Assembly (NCBI GenBank): GCA_943331295.2
Contig: CALQLA020000017.1
Location: forward strand, 24,762-88,761
Direction of reading: 5' to 3'
From: Bordetella parapertussis
Lineage (GTDB): Bacteria; Pseudomonadota; Gammaproteobacteria; Burkholderiales; Casimicrobiaceae
Length of the DNA stretch: 64,000 bases
Position numbers and translations under genes: made by a program. Below, in pieces: positions 37,857 to 49,605 of this stretch. Below the pieces are notes generated by a model. The model did not search any database and was not told the DNA's origin. It saw only the letters and a list, made by a program, of their open reading frames with translations. Each line of letters opens with the position of its first letter. Positions within the stretch are counted from its first letter, which is position 1.

Positions 37857-40364
37857 GTGCCCGCATCCCCGGCACCCGCCGCGCCTTCCGACCCCTACGC
37901 CCCCGCCCGCGCGTGGTTCGCCGCGCAGGGCTACGCGCCGTTTGCGTTCCAGGAGAACGTATGGGCGGCCTGCGCGGCCGGCGACAGCGGCCTCGTGCAC
38001 GCGCCGACCGGGATGGGCAAGACGCTCGCCGCCGCCATCCCGCCGCTCGCCCTCGGTCCCCGCGGCGCACCCGGCGCGCCACCGCCGCTCACCCTCGTCT
38101 GGATCACCCCGCTGCGGGCGCTCGCCGCCGACACCGGCCTCGCCCTCGCGCGCGCGGCCGCGGCGCTGCAGCCGCATTGGACGGTCGACGTGCGCACCGG
38201 CGACACGGGTAGCGCGGAGCGCGCGCGCCAGGCAAAGCGGCTGCCCACCGCGCTCGTCACCACGCCCGAGAGCCTGACGCTGCTGCTCGCCCGCGCCGAC
38301 TGGCGCGAGCGCTTCGGCGCGCTCGCCGCGGTGGTCGTCGACGAATGGCACGAGCTCCTGTCGACGAAGCGGGGCGTACAGGTGGAACTCGCAATGGCCC
38401 GGCTGCGAGGCGCACGCCCGGACTTGCCGACGTGGGGACTGTCGGCGACGCTGTCCAACCTCGATGCTGCGCTGTCCTGCCTCGCCGGCGCTGGCGGTAG
38501 GCGGCCGGCCCGGATCGTCGAGGGCATGGCCGGCAAGGCGATCGTCATCGACTGCGCGCTGCCGAAGACGATCGAGCGCTTTCCGTGGGCGGGGCACATC
38601 GGCCTGAAGCTCCTGCCCGAAGTCGTCCGCGCGATCGCGCAGGCGAAGTCGACGCTGGTCTTCACCAACGTCCGCTCGCAGACCGAGCTGTGGTACCAGG
38701 CGCTGCTCAATGCGCGGCCGGACTGGGCCGGCACGATCGCGCTGCATCACGGCTCGCTCGAGCGCGAGGTGCGCGACTGGGTCGAGGCCGGGCTGCGCGA
38801 CGGCCGGCTGCGCGCCGTCGTCTGCACGTCGAGCCTCGATCTCGGCGTCGACTTCACGCCGGTCGACCAGGTGCTCCAGATCGGCAGCCCGAAGGGAGTT
38901 GCCCGCCTGCTGCAGCGCGCGGGCCGCAGCGGCCACCAACCGGGCGCCACGTCGCGGGTCACCGTGATCCCCACGCAGGCGCTGGAGTTCGTCGAGGCCG
39001 CCGCCGCGCGCGACGCCGCCGCCTTGCGCGCGATCGAGGCGCGGGTGCCGATGAGCGCCCCGCTCGACGTCCTGGTCCAGCATCTCGTCACCTGCGCGCT
39101 GGGCGGCGGCTTCGAGCCGGCGGCGCTGCTGGCGGAAATCCGCGCGACGCACGCCTACGCGGAGCTGACCGACGCCGACTGGCAGTGGGCGCTGGACTTC
39201 GTCGTGCACGGGGGCGCGAGCCTCAACGCGTACCCCGAGTACCGGCGCGTCGTCATCGGCGACGACGGGATCGCGCGCGTTCCCGACGCGCGGATCGCGC
39301 GCCGGCACCGGCTCGGCATCGGCACGATCGTCAGCGACGCGTCGATCAGCGTGCGCTTTCGCAACGGCATGAAGCTGGGCCACGTCGAGGAGAGCTTCAT
39401 CGCGCGGCTCGTCCCCGGCGACGCGTTCGTGTTCGCCGGGCGCGTCGTCGAGTTCGTCCGCGTGCGCGAACTGACCGCCTGGGTGAAGCCCGCGGCGAAG
39501 AAGTCGACGCGGGTCCCGCGCTGGGCCGGCGGCCAGATGGCGCTGTCGTCGCAGCTGGCCGCCGCCACGCGCGCCCGGATCGCCGCCGCCCGCCGCGGCG
39601 ACTACACGACACCCGAGATGCAATTGGTGCGGCCGCTGCTCGAACTGCAGGCGCGGTGGTCGGCGCTGCCCGGGGACCGCGAGTGGCTGGTCGAGGCGAT
39701 CGCCACGCCCGAAGGGCACGGGCTCTTCTTCTATCCGTTCGAGGGCCGCCTCGCCCACCTCGGGCTCGCGACGCTGTTTTCGTACCGGTTGTCGCGCGCG
39801 ACACCGGGCACGTTCAGCCTCACCGCCAACGACTACGGCTTCGGCCTCCTGTCGAAAGTCCCCGTGCCGCTGTCGCTGGGCGACCTGGGCCGCCTGCTGG
39901 CCGCCCCCGGCGTGGAGGCGGACATCCTCGCCGGCCTCAACGCCGCCGAGCTGGGGCGCCGGCAGTTCCGCGAGATCGCCCGCGTCGCGGGCCTCATCTT
40001 CCAGGGCTACCCCGGCGAGCCCAATCCGGCGCGCCACCTGCAGGCGTCGTCGGCGCTGCTCTACGAAGTGTTCGCCGAATACGACGCCGGCAACCTGCTG
40101 CTGCTGCAGGCGGTGCGCGAGGTGCTGGAGCGCCGGCTCGAAGCGACGCGGATCAACGCCGCGCTGGCGCGGCTGCGCGGCTGCCGGGCACTGCTCGTTC
40201 GCCCTGCCCGCCTGACGCCGTTCGCGTTCCCGCTTTTCGTCGAGATGTTCCGCGAGGAGCTGTCCACGGAGGCGCTCGACGTCCGCGTCGCGCGGATCGT
40301 GGCCGAACTGGAGGCCGTCGCCGACGCCGCCGTTGGTGGCCCTCCCGCCGGGGCGCTAAGATAG
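37857..40364 (+). CDS. Ligase-associated DNA damage response DEXH box helicase
   Basis: The Lhr-type superfamily 2 helicase has 835 residues. Motifs are HAPTGMGKTLAAAIP (I) near residue 47, ITPLRALAADT (Ia), TPESLTLLL, VVDEWHELL (II) near 162, GLSATLSN (III), LVFTNVRSQTELWYQALL (IV), SSLDLGVDF (V) and QRAGRSGHQ (VI). A long C-terminal Lhr domain follows with GNFFYPFEGRLAHLG-like GLFFYPFEGRLAHLG. This subfamily normally sits with an ATP-dependent DNA ligase, an exonuclease and PdeM. Here only pdeM is nearby (41195), with an SDR gene between. Confidence 0.9.
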   Translation: MPASPAPAAPSDPYAPARAWFAAQGYAPFAFQENVWAACAAGDSGLVHAPTGMGKTLAAAIPPLALGPRGAPGAPPPLTLVWITPLRALAADTGLALARAAAALQPHWTVDVRTGDTGSAERARQAKRLPTALVTTPESLTLLLARADWRERFGALAAVVVDEWHELLSTKRGVQVELAMARLRGARPDLPTWGLSATLSNLDAALSCLAGAGGRRPARIVEGMAGKAIVIDCALPKTIERFPWAGHIGLKLLPEVVRAIAQAKSTLVFTNVRSQTELWYQALLNARPDWAGTIALHHGSLEREVRDWVEAGLRDGRLRAVVCTSSLDLGVDFTPVDQVLQIGSPKGVARLLQRAGRSGHQPGATSRVTVIPTQALEFVEAAAARDAAALRAIEARVPMSAPLDVLVQHLVTCALGGGFEPAALLAEIRATHAYAELTDADWQWALDFVVHGGASLNAYPEYRRVVIGDDGIARVPDARIARRHRLGIGTIVSDASISVRFRNGMKLGHVEESFIARLVPGDAFVFAGRVVEFVRVRELTAWVKPAAKKSTRVPRWAGGQMALSSQLAAATRARIAAARRGDYTTPEMQLVRPLLELQARWSALPGDREWLVEAIATPEGHGLFFYPFEGRLAHLGLATLFSYRLSRATPGTFSLTANDYGFGLLSKVPVPLSLGDLGRLLAAPGVEADILAGLNAAELGRRQFREIARVAGLIFQGYPGEPNPARHLQASSALLYEVFAEYDAGNLLLLQAVREVLERRLEATRINAALARLRGCRALLVRPARLTPFAFPLFVEMFREELSTEALDVRVARIVAELEAVADAAVGGPPAGALR

Positions 40365-40416
40365 CCATCCCGCCGCACGCGCCGCGTGCGCGCACCCACC
40401 GACCTGGAGATCGCGC

Positions 40417-41184
40417 ATGACCCCGTCCCCCTTCGCCCTTACCGGCCGCATCGCGCTCGTCACCGGCGCGTACCGCGGCCTCGGCTTCGCCATGGCGAAA
40501 GGCATGGCCGAGGCCGGCGCCACCGTGATCCTCAACGGCCGCAAGCCCGACCTGCTGGCGAAGGCCGTCGAGGCGCTCGCCTCCGCAGGGCTCCGCGCGG
40601 ATGCCAGCGTCTTCGACGTCACCGACGGCGACGCCGTGCGCGCCGCCGTCGCCGCGGCCGAGGCGAAGCACGGCCGCATCGACATCCTCGTCAACAATGC
40701 CGGCATCCAGCGCCGCGCGCCGTTCGTCGAGTTCACGCAGAAGGACTGGGACGACGTGATCGCCACCAACCTCACGGCGCCGTTCCTCGTGTCGCAGGCG
40801 GTCCTGCCCGGCATGATCGCGCGCAAGGCAGGCAAGATCATCCACATCGCGTCGCTGATGAGCGAGCTCGCCCGGCCGACCGTGGTGCCCTACACCGCCG
40901 CGAAAGGCGGCGTGCGCCAGCTGACGCGCGGCATGGCGATCGAAATGGCGCCGCACAACGTCCAGGTCAACGCCATCGCGCCCGGCTATTTCGCCACCGA
41001 GATGAACCGCGCGCTGATCGACAACCCCGAGTTCAACGCGTGGGTGTGCAAGCGCACCCCCGCCGGGCGCTGGGGCGAGCCCGACGAGATCGCGGGCCTC
41101 GCCGTGTTCCTCGCCTCGCCGGCCGCCAACTACATGACCGGCCAGATGCTGGTGATGGACGGCGGCATGAGCGTCGCGCTGTAG
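40417..41184 (+). CDS. SDR family oxidoreductase, gluconate 5-dehydrogenase-like
   Basis: The 255-residue classical SDR has TGAYRGLGFAMAKGMAEAGA (cofactor), VNNAGIQRRAPF, a Ser in IIHIASLMSELARP and catalytic Tyr-x3-Lys in VVPYTAAKGGVRQL near residue 164-168. The wording NNAGIQRR and HIASLMSELARPTV is characteristic of gluconate 5-dehydrogenase/IdnO-like enzymes. It is wedged between the helicase and pdeM, both of a DNA-repair set, with which it has no obvious link. Confidence 0.88.
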   Translation: MTPSPFALTGRIALVTGAYRGLGFAMAKGMAEAGATVILNGRKPDLLAKAVEALASAGLRADASVFDVTDGDAVRAAVAAAEAKHGRIDILVNNAGIQRRAPFVEFTQKDWDDVIATNLTAPFLVSQAVLPGMIARKAGKIIHIASLMSELARPTVVPYTAAKGGVRQLTRGMAIEMAPHNVQVNAIAPGYFATEMNRALIDNPEFNAWVCKRTPAGRWGEPDEIAGLAVFLASPAANYMTGQMLVMDGGMSVAL

Positions 41185-41194
41185 CCGCGCCGCG

Positions 41195-41890
41195 GTGACG
41201 GGGGCTCCGGCCGGCGCCGCGACGCTGGCGGCGACGCTGGCGGGCGAGCCCGTGGTGCTGCACGCCGACCGCGCGCTGTCCTGGCCGCGGGCGCGGACGC
41301 TGTTCGTCGCCGACGTCCACCTGGGCAAGGCGGCGGCCTTCCGCGCCGGCGGCGTGCCGGTGCCGCGCGGCACCACGGGCGGGGACCTCGCCCGGCTCTC
41401 GGCGCTGGTCGCGGCCACGGGCGCCGCGCGGATCGTGGTGCTCGGCGATTTCCTGCATGCGGCCGCCGGCCGCGTCGAAGCGCTCGACGCCGCGTTCGTC
41501 GCCTGGCGCGACGCGCACGCCGCGCTCGACCTGCTGCTCGTCCGCGGCAACCACGACAGCCGGGCCGGCGACCCGCCGCCGCACTGGGGCGTGCGCACCG
41601 TCGCGGCGCCGCATCCGGAGGCGCCCTTCCTCTGCTGCCACGAACCGCACGAGCCGCCGACCGGCTACGCGCTGTGCGGGCACGTGCACCCCGGCGTGCG
41701 CCTTGGCGAACCCGGTGGCGACGCGGTGCGCCTGTCGTGCTTCATCCTCGGGCGCCGCCACGCACTGCTGCCTGCGTTCGGCCGCTTCACCGGGCTCGCG
41801 ATGGTCGCCCCGGCGCCGGGCGAACAGCGCGTCGCGACCACCGGCACGCGGCTGTTCGTGCTGCCCGCACTCGTCCGTCGCCCGGGTTGA
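41195..41890 (+). CDS. pdeM: Ligase-associated DNA damage response endonuclease PdeM
   Basis: The 231-residue calcineurin-like phosphoesterase has the metal-binding set DVHLGKAAAF near residue 37, GDFLHA near 84, RGNHDSR near 117, CHEPH near 148 and GHVHPGV near 161. PdeM belongs to the four-gene ligase-associated DNA repair cassette with the DEXH helicase upstream. The start is a GTG 10 bases after the SDR stop. The stop codon and last Pro-Gly come from a REP-like element. Confidence 0.9.
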   Translation: MTGAPAGAATLAATLAGEPVVLHADRALSWPRARTLFVADVHLGKAAAFRAGGVPVPRGTTGGDLARLSALVAATGAARIVVLGDFLHAAAGRVEALDAAFVAWRDAHAALDLLLVRGNHDSRAGDPPPHWGVRTVAAPHPEAPFLCCHEPHEPPTGYALCGHVHPGVRLGEPGGDAVRLSCFILGRRHALLPAFGRFTGLAMVAPAPGEQRVATTGTRLFVLPALVRRPG

Positions 41891-42001
41891 GCAAGCGAAA
41901 CCCGGGTCGGCGGTGGGCGTTGGCGTGGCCGGGCGAAACCCGGGTGGACCGTGGCCATTGCAATGCCCACCCGGGTTTCGCTGTCGCTCAGCCCGGGCTA
42001 C
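41881..42001. repeat. Cluster of REP-like palindromes after pdeM
   Basis: A forward copy (41881-41907), a partial copy (about 41929-41945) and an inverted copy (41970-42001) of the cccgggttgagc/gcgaaacccggg element lie in 120 bp. The forward and inverted copies can pair, as in the 24363-24470 pair. The forward copy overlaps the pdeM stop. Confidence 0.8.
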
Positions 42002-42201
42002 GACCCATGGCCCCCCGCCCTGTCGCAAATCTGCAACATCGCCGCCGCCGTTCGTCGGCCCGTTGGCTGTGGGCAACCCGGTGGATTGCCGGTGGATCGT
42101 CTCTGGACGACAGACGCGGATCGCGCCGTCCCGCAACCGGCTCGACGCGTTCCCCGCTCCCGCCGGGGGCGCGAAAAAAATCTTGCCATTCGGCCAATCG
42201 C
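42002..42201. other. Intergenic sequence without a recognisable gene
   Basis: Between the REP cluster and the nrd promoter I see no gene, RNA or repeat. The only notable feature is an A-tract (gaaaaaaatc) about 25 bases upstream of the NrdR boxes, which may act as an UP-like or curved element. Confidence 0.4.
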
Positions 42202-42248
42202 TCACTAGACTTGGTGTTGACCCTGCACTTGAACACAAGATGTAGTAG
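42202..42248 (+). promoter_or_regulatory. Two NrdR boxes overlapping the nrdA promoter
   Basis: Two imperfect palindromes, CACTAGACTTGGTG (42203-42216) and CACAAGATGTAGTA (42234-42247), begin exactly 31 bases apart, the three-helical-turn spacing known for NrdR box pairs. TTGACC (42217-42222) and TGTAGT (42241-42246), 18 bases apart, form a plausible promoter that both boxes overlap. NrdR-ATP/dATP repression of class Ia RNR is the expected logic. The second box is less perfect than the first. Confidence 0.75.
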
Positions 42249-42441
42249 ATTTTGATTTTCAAGCAGTTTCCGAAGGACTGGCCGGACCGGCACGCCATGC
42301 CGCCACATCCGGCGCTTCGGGAATGGTCCCGTATCGCCGGGAAAACCGACCCCGGGAAGGGCAGGCCCACAGCAGGCGGATGCGGTACGACGCGCATCAC
42401 GCCGCCACGACAACGACAAGATTCGACAGGAGAACCGTCCC

Positions 42442-45384
<2,943 letters not shown>

Positions 45385-45495
45385 GGCCGCCTGGAGCTGC
45401 AGCAGTTGAAGGGGGCGCCGAGGCATGCCCGCGAGAGAAGCCCGGCGCATACGTGTCGTTCAGTCGTCCCGCAAACCCGGACAGGAGGGCAAGCG

Positions 45496-45747
45496 ATGAA
45501 CGCTAAGACCGATGGATGGGAGTTCTACACGGACGCGGTCGGGCGGCGCCACTGGCGCTGGCCGGCCGCGAGGCCGAAGGGCCGCACCGAGGACGAACAC
45601 CTTCGTGCCAGGCACGAAGGTAGTCCAGTGAGCCTGCCGGGGATCGTTCGCCCGCAGGCCGATGCCGGACCCCGCCAGTACATCGGCACGCCACGTCAGC
45701 AGCGCCGGGTGCAGCCGTATGCACCGATGCGGCTGAAGGGCAAGTAG
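45496..45747 (+). CDS. Small conserved-looking protein of unknown function
   Basis: The 83-residue basic protein starts with WEFYTDAVGRRHWRW and ends APMRLKGK. AGGAGG lies seven bases before the ATG, a strong translation signal. Residues 26-46 (RPKGRTEDEH, LRARHEGSPVS) are encoded by the 63-bp dispersed repeat. The aromatic N-terminus could be a small nucleic-acid-binding or DUF-type domain, but I do not recognise a family. It is the first of two small genes between nrdA and nrdB. Confidence 0.55.
   Translation: MNAKTDGWEFYTDAVGRRHWRWPAARPKGRTEDEHLRARHEGSPVSLPGIVRPQADAGPRQYIGTPRQQRRVQPYAPMRLKGK
45571..45633. repeat. 63-bp dispersed structured repeat, copy 2 (inside the small gene after nrdA)
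   Basis: Same element as 6525-6587, in the same orientation. This copy has the stronger hairpin, CTTCGTGC-CAG-GCACGAAG (45601-45619), preceded by GGCC-GAAG-GGCC. It lies in frame within the 83-residue small gene. Confidence 0.75.
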
Positions 45748-45880
45748 CGAGCAGCACGGCACGGACCGGGCAACCGGTCCGCGCCGGTTGGGCGGTGCCG
45801 TCGTCGGCAGGCGTGGAACCTCACCCGCGCCGGCCGCCGGCGGCACCGCTGGTTCGTCAACCTGCCCCAAGGAGGTCCTT

Positions 45881-46144
45881 TTGGCCCGATACGAGCAAGT
45901 GCAGCGGCATGTGATCGACGCGCGTTATCTCGGGGACTACAAGGTTTGGCTGGAATTCAACGATGGACGCAAGGGCGTGGTGGACCTGTCGGACGACCTG
46001 TACGGGGAGAACTTCGAGTTCCTCCGCGACCGCGACCGCTTCGCCGAGTTCTACCTGGACTACGGGCTCGCCACGATCGCCTGGCACACCGGCATCGATT
46101 TCGCGCCCGACTATCTCTACGATCGCCTGAGCGCGATGCACTGA
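45881..46144 (+). CDS. DUF2442 domain-containing protein
   Basis: The protein has 87 residues and the DUF2442 pattern: [60 protein letters not shown] (landmarks WLEFNDG and [17 protein letters not shown]). I use a TTG at 45881 with AAGGAGGT 4 bases upstream, since no ATG is in frame near the domain start. DUF2442 proteins are often toxin-antitoxin-associated or of unknown role. Its position between nrdA and nrdB suggests co-transcription with the reductase. Confidence 0.75.
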   Translation: MARYEQVQRHVIDARYLGDYKVWLEFNDGRKGVVDLSDDLYGENFEFLRDRDRFAEFYLDYGLATIAWHTGIDFAPDYLYDRLSAMH

Positions 46145-46175
46145 CCAAGAAAAGCAGGACAGGAGACCCCACGAC

Positions 46176-47363
46176 ATGCTGACCTTCGAAGACGATTTCG
46201 CCGCGCCCGCGGCGAAGGCGAACCCGCACCTCGCCACGCCCGACACGATGCGGGCGCAGGCGTCCGGCAACATCGGCGGCGGCATCCTGTCGCGCGAGCC
46301 CGTGCACGACCTCGATGCCGAGACGCAGGCGATGGCCAACGGCTTCCGCCGCGTGCGGCTCGAGGACAAGCGCGTCATCAACGGCTCGGCCGACGTCAAC
46401 CAGCTGGTGCCGTTCAAGTACCGCTGGGCCTGGGACAAGTACATCGCCGCCTGCGCCAACCACTGGATGCCGCAGGAAGTGAACATGCAGCGCGACATCG
46501 AGACCTGGAAGAACCCGGGCGGCCTGACCGACGACGAGCGCCTCATCATCAAGCGCAACCTCGGCTTCTTCGTCACCGCCGACTCGCTCGCCGCGAACAA
46601 CATCGTGCTGGGCACCTACCGGCACATCTCGGCGCCCGAGTGCCGCCAGTACCTGCTGCGCCAGGCGTTCGAGGAGGCCATCCACACGCACGCGTACCAG
46701 TACATCGTCGAAAGCCTCGGGCTCGACGAGTCCGAGATCTTCAACGCCTACCACGAGATCAAGTCGATCCGCGACAAGGACGAGTTCCTGATCCCGTTCA
46801 TCGAGGTGCTGACGAACCCGATGTTCAAGACCGGCACGATGGAGTCCGACCAGGCGCTCTTGAAGAGCCTGATCGTCTTCGCGTGCATCATGGAAGGGCT
46901 GTTCTTCTACGTCGGCTTCGTGCAAATCCTCGCGATGGGCCGCCAGAACAAGATGACGGGCGCCTCGGAGCAGTACCAGTACATCCTGCGCGACGAGTCG
47001 ATGCACTGCAACTTCGGCATCGACCTCATCAACACGATCAAGCTCGAGAACCCGCAGCTGTGGACGAGCGAGTTCCGCGCCGAGATCGCCACGCTGATGA
47101 AGAAGGGCGTCGACCTCGAGTACGCCTACGCCGAGGACACCATGCCGCGCGGCGTGCTGGGCCTCAACGCGACGATGTTCAAGGAATACCTGCGCTTCAT
47201 CGCCAACCGCCGCTGCCAGCAGATCGGCCTCGACCCGCTGTTCGACAAGGCCGACAACCCGTTCCCGTGGATGGCCGAGATGATCGACCTCAAGAAGGAG
47301 AAGAACTTCTTCGAGACGCGGGTGACGGAGTACCAGACCGGCGGAGCGTTGAGCTGGGAGTGA
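46176..47363 (+). CDS. nrdB: Ribonucleoside-diphosphate reductase class Ia, beta subunit
   Basis: NrdB (395 residues) supplies the diiron-tyrosyl radical. The motif [13 protein letters not shown] carries ligands E167 and H170 and the radical Y174. Further diiron ligands are in [11 protein letters not shown] and [15 protein letters not shown] (Glu and His). The C-terminus ends with the acidic Tyr-containing tail [14 protein letters not shown] used to dock to NrdA. It lies 31 bases after the DUF2442 gene. Confidence 0.96.
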   Translation: MLTFEDDFAAPAAKANPHLATPDTMRAQASGNIGGGILSREPVHDLDAETQAMANGFRRVRLEDKRVINGSADVNQLVPFKYRWAWDKYIAACANHWMPQEVNMQRDIETWKNPGGLTDDERLIIKRNLGFFVTADSLAANNIVLGTYRHISAPECRQYLLRQAFEEAIHTHAYQYIVESLGLDESEIFNAYHEIKSIRDKDEFLIPFIEVLTNPMFKTGTMESDQALLKSLIVFACIMEGLFFYVGFVQILAMGRQNKMTGASEQYQYILRDESMHCNFGIDLINTIKLENPQLWTSEFRAEIATLMKKGVDLEYAYAEDTMPRGVLGLNATMFKEYLRFIANRRCQQIGLDPLFDKADNPFPWMAEMIDLKKEKNFFETRVTEYQTGGALSWE

Positions 47364-47430
47364 TCCGGCGTGGGTAGCTCAACTGCGCTGCGCCAAGGCG
47401 CGGCGCAGGCAAGCGCCCGGGCTTCCCGCC

Positions 47431-47455
47431 GGCCGGCATGGTTCGCATGCCGGCC
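47431..47455. terminator. 10-bp perfect hairpin between convergent nrdB and gfa
   Basis: GGCCGGCATG and CATGCCGGCC flank a GTTCG loop. There is no T-run, so it may be a factor-dependent or bidirectional terminator. Confidence 0.5.
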
Positions 47456-47476
47456 GATATGCATTGCGGTTCGCGC

Positions 47477-48052
47477 CTAAGCCTCGCGGTAGCTGCCCTT
47501 CAGCTTGGCCGCCTGCGTGGCGAGGATGTCCATCAGCGGCGGACTGAGGCAGTCGTACGGCTCCAGGCCCTTGTCGCGGAGGGACTTGCGCACGTCGGCG
47601 AGCTGCGACGGTGGCGTCCCGCTCTCGATGATCGACGAGACGAACGCGGCGAAGCCCGGTCCTTCCCATCCGGCATCGCCGGACAGCTCAGTGTGGATGA
47701 AGTCGAGGCCGTAGAAAGCGTGGTTCTTGTTCTCGATGCGCCCGTAGAGATGGGCTCCGCAGGCCTTGCACGCGTGGCGCTGGATTGCGGCGCTCGCGTC
47801 GACCACCGCGAGCTTCTCGCCGTGCGCAGTCACCGTCACCTTGTCGCGCGGCACCACGCCGACGACAGAGAACAGCGCGCCCGCCGGCTTCCAGCACTTG
47901 GTGCAGCCGCAAGCGTGGTTGAACGCAACCTGCGCGCCGATCTTCACCTCGACCGGATCGATGCTGCACTTGCAGCGCAGCGTGCCGCCGGCGAATCCGG
48001 CGGTGCCTTTCTTCACGCCGCCGTCGACTGCGGGATGGATGGACGTGCTCAT
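47477..48052 (-). CDS. gfa: S-(hydroxymethyl)glutathione synthase (glutathione-dependent formaldehyde-activating enzyme)
   Basis: Gfa (191 residues) speeds formation of S-hydroxymethylglutathione from formaldehyde. The zinc-binding cysteines are in [12 protein letters not shown] near residue 27, [11 protein letters not shown] near 48 and [14 protein letters not shown] near 93, with the long Gfa-type C-terminus ([13 protein letters not shown]). The ATG at 48052 has AGGAGGT upstream. The usual partner, a class III alcohol dehydrogenase gene, survives only as a 3' stub 32 bases upstream, so formaldehyde oxidation here would need a dehydrogenase encoded elsewhere. Confidence 0.92.
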   Translation of the reverse strand: MSTSIHPAVDGGVKKGTAGFAGGTLRCKCSIDPVEVKIGAQVAFNHACGCTKCWKPAGALFSVVGVVPRDKVTVTAHGEKLAVVDASAAIQRHACKACGAHLYGRIENKNHAFYGLDFIHTELSGDAGWEGPGFAAFVSSIIESGTPPSQLADVRKSLRDKGLEPYDCLSPPLMDILATQAAKLKGSYREA

Positions 48053-48083
48053 TTGCGTACCTCCTGTGGGTGGATGAATGCGG

Positions 48084-48167
48084 TCAGTAGCGGATGACCG
48101 AACGGATGGACTTGCCTTCGTGCATGAGGTCGAAGGCCTCATTGACCTGCGTGGGCGGAAGCTTGTG
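48084..48167 (-). pseudogene. 3' stub of S-(hydroxymethyl)glutathione dehydrogenase gene (adhC/frmA)
   Basis: The last 27 codons read [27 protein letters not shown] and stop, which is the C-terminal end of class III alcohol dehydrogenases (typical [21 protein letters not shown]). Upstream of the His the frame continues into unrelated GC-rich sequence. The stub lies directly upstream of gfa, its usual operon partner. A deletion ending near 48168 removed the rest of the gene. Confidence 0.8.
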
Positions 48168-48285
48168 GGCGCCGGCCGGGGCGAGAAGGGCCCCGAGGCA
48201 GGCCCCGCATGGTACCGAATAAACGCCATCACGGCGAAGATTCGGAAAGCGAACGAGGCCGGAGAGCCGGCGACGCGCCAGCCCG

Positions 48286-49053
48286 CTACCGCAGGAACCC
48301 GCTCATCCGGGTCGTCGCGCGGCTCAACCGGTCGTTCTCCGCGTCGTCGATGGCGAGCACGCGCCGCTGCAGCGGCGTCAGCGCGGCAAGGGTTTCGGCG
48401 CGCAGCAGCGCCTTCTGGTACTGCTGCTGCGGCTTGTCGTCGCGCGTGTAGAACGCGTGCAGCGCGCGACGGCACCGGTCGGTGCGGTTGGCCGTGCCGC
48501 CGTGCCACATGTGCGCGTTCATCACGACCACGGTTCCGGCCTCGCCGGTGACGAGCGCCTCGCCCGGCAGCGGGCCGGCATTGCCCGGCTCGGGCAGCCG
48601 GCGCCAGGCCTGCGAGCGCGGAATCATCCGCGTCGCGCCGTTCTCCGCGGTGAAATCGTCGAGCATCCACAGCGAATTGCACACCCAGTAGCCACGCTCG
48701 TCGGCGATGGCGCCGGCGTCGGCGTGCCAGGGCTGCGCTTCCCCGTTGTGCGGATTGGTCGAGCGCGCGTTGAGGCTGCTGAGCTTGTAGCCCGGCCCGA
48801 CGACGTGCGCGACGCATTCGAGGACCCTCGGCGCCGCCACGAGCTCCGCGAAGATGGCGCCCTTGTCGACCAGGTTGGCCAGCCGCCGGGTGCCCGGTTC
48901 GGGCCGGAACTCGGATCCGGCGTCGTCGCCTTCCTCGGCCCACAGCGCCTCCACGCGATCGCGCAATGCGGCGAGCATCGGCGGCGGGATGAACCCCGGG
49001 AGCACGAGATAGCCCTGCTCGTCGAGTTGCTGTTTTTCCGATGGCGCAAGCAC
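48286..49053 (-). CDS. Phytanoyl-CoA dioxygenase (PhyH) family protein
   Basis: The 255-residue Fe(II)/2-oxoglutarate oxygenase has the metal ligands H-x-D in [10 protein letters not shown] near residue 109 and the distal His in [15 protein letters not shown] near 185, with the Arg that binds 2-oxoglutarate in [11 protein letters not shown]. The N-terminal [23 protein letters not shown] is the family opening. I use a GTG at 49053 because the frame upstream runs antisense to the ATP-grasp remnant. Hydroxylation substrate is unknown. Confidence 0.82.
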   Translation of the reverse strand: MLAPSEKQQLDEQGYLVLPGFIPPPMLAALRDRVEALWAEEGDDAGSEFRPEPGTRRLANLVDKGAIFAELVAAPRVLECVAHVVGPGYKLSSLNARSTNPHNGEAQPWHADAGAIADERGYWVCNSLWMLDDFTAENGATRMIPRSQAWRRLPEPGNAGPLPGEALVTGEAGTVVVMNAHMWHGGTANRTDRCRRALHAFYTRDDKPQQQYQKALLRAETLAALTPLQRRVLAIDDAENDRLSRATTRMSGFLR

Positions 49054-49083
49054 GGAGAGTGGATCCTCGTCGGGTCGAAATGC

Positions 49084-49605
49084 AGGCTTGCCCAGGGCTA
49101 TGGGTCGGGCAAGGGCGTGCTGGCGTCGATGGTAACGTGGGATGGTGTGGTGCTGGCCGGGTTCGCGCGGGAAAAGATTGTCGCCAATCCGCCGACCGGC
49201 CCGTCGACGGTGGTTCGTTGCGTGCACTCGGCCGAGGTTCGGCGCTTCTCGGAGCGCCTTGCGCAAGGACTGGGAATCAACGGGTTCTTCGGCGTCGAGT
49301 ACATCGTCGACGATCGTGCGGGCGAAGCCTGGCTGCTCGAAATCAATCGCCGGACCACCAACGGCATTCCGTTGGGATCGATGATCGACGTCGACCTGTG
49401 CGCGGCACTCTGCGCGGCGATCAACGGCGAGCCCGCGACGGGACGTGTCGACCTCGCCGAAGGCGAGGAACACGTGATCGCGCATTTCCCGCAGGAGTGG
49501 TCGCGCGATCCGGAAAGCCGATTCCTGAAGGAATGCCGGGTCGACATCCCCCGGGACGATCCCGGCGTCCTGGAAGCGATGCTTGCGCTGCGGCACGACG
49601 ATTGA
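49084..49605 (+). pseudogene. 5'-truncated ATP-grasp domain gene
   Basis: The frame encodes only the C-terminal part of an ATP-grasp ligase: [33 protein letters not shown], and the Mg-ATP-binding FFGVEYIVDDRAGEAWLLEINRRTTNG. The N-terminal half of the fold and a proper start are missing: the recognisable sequence begins near 49084, about 30 bases from the divergent dioxygenase start. An internal ATG (49129) exists but could not give a full enzyme. Probably inactive. Confidence 0.65.

Noticed and set aside
34018..38082. 1354-codon minus-strand open frame opposite the indolepyruvate oxidoreductase
   Set aside because: It is an antisense shadow caused by high third-position GC; composition is Arg/Ala/Val/Asp-rich with no domain, while the plus strand has a complete recognisable enzyme.
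48286..49596. 436-residue dioxygenase starting at 49596
   Set aside because: The first 180 residues are the antisense of the ATP-grasp remnant; the PhyH domain starts just after the GTG at 49053.
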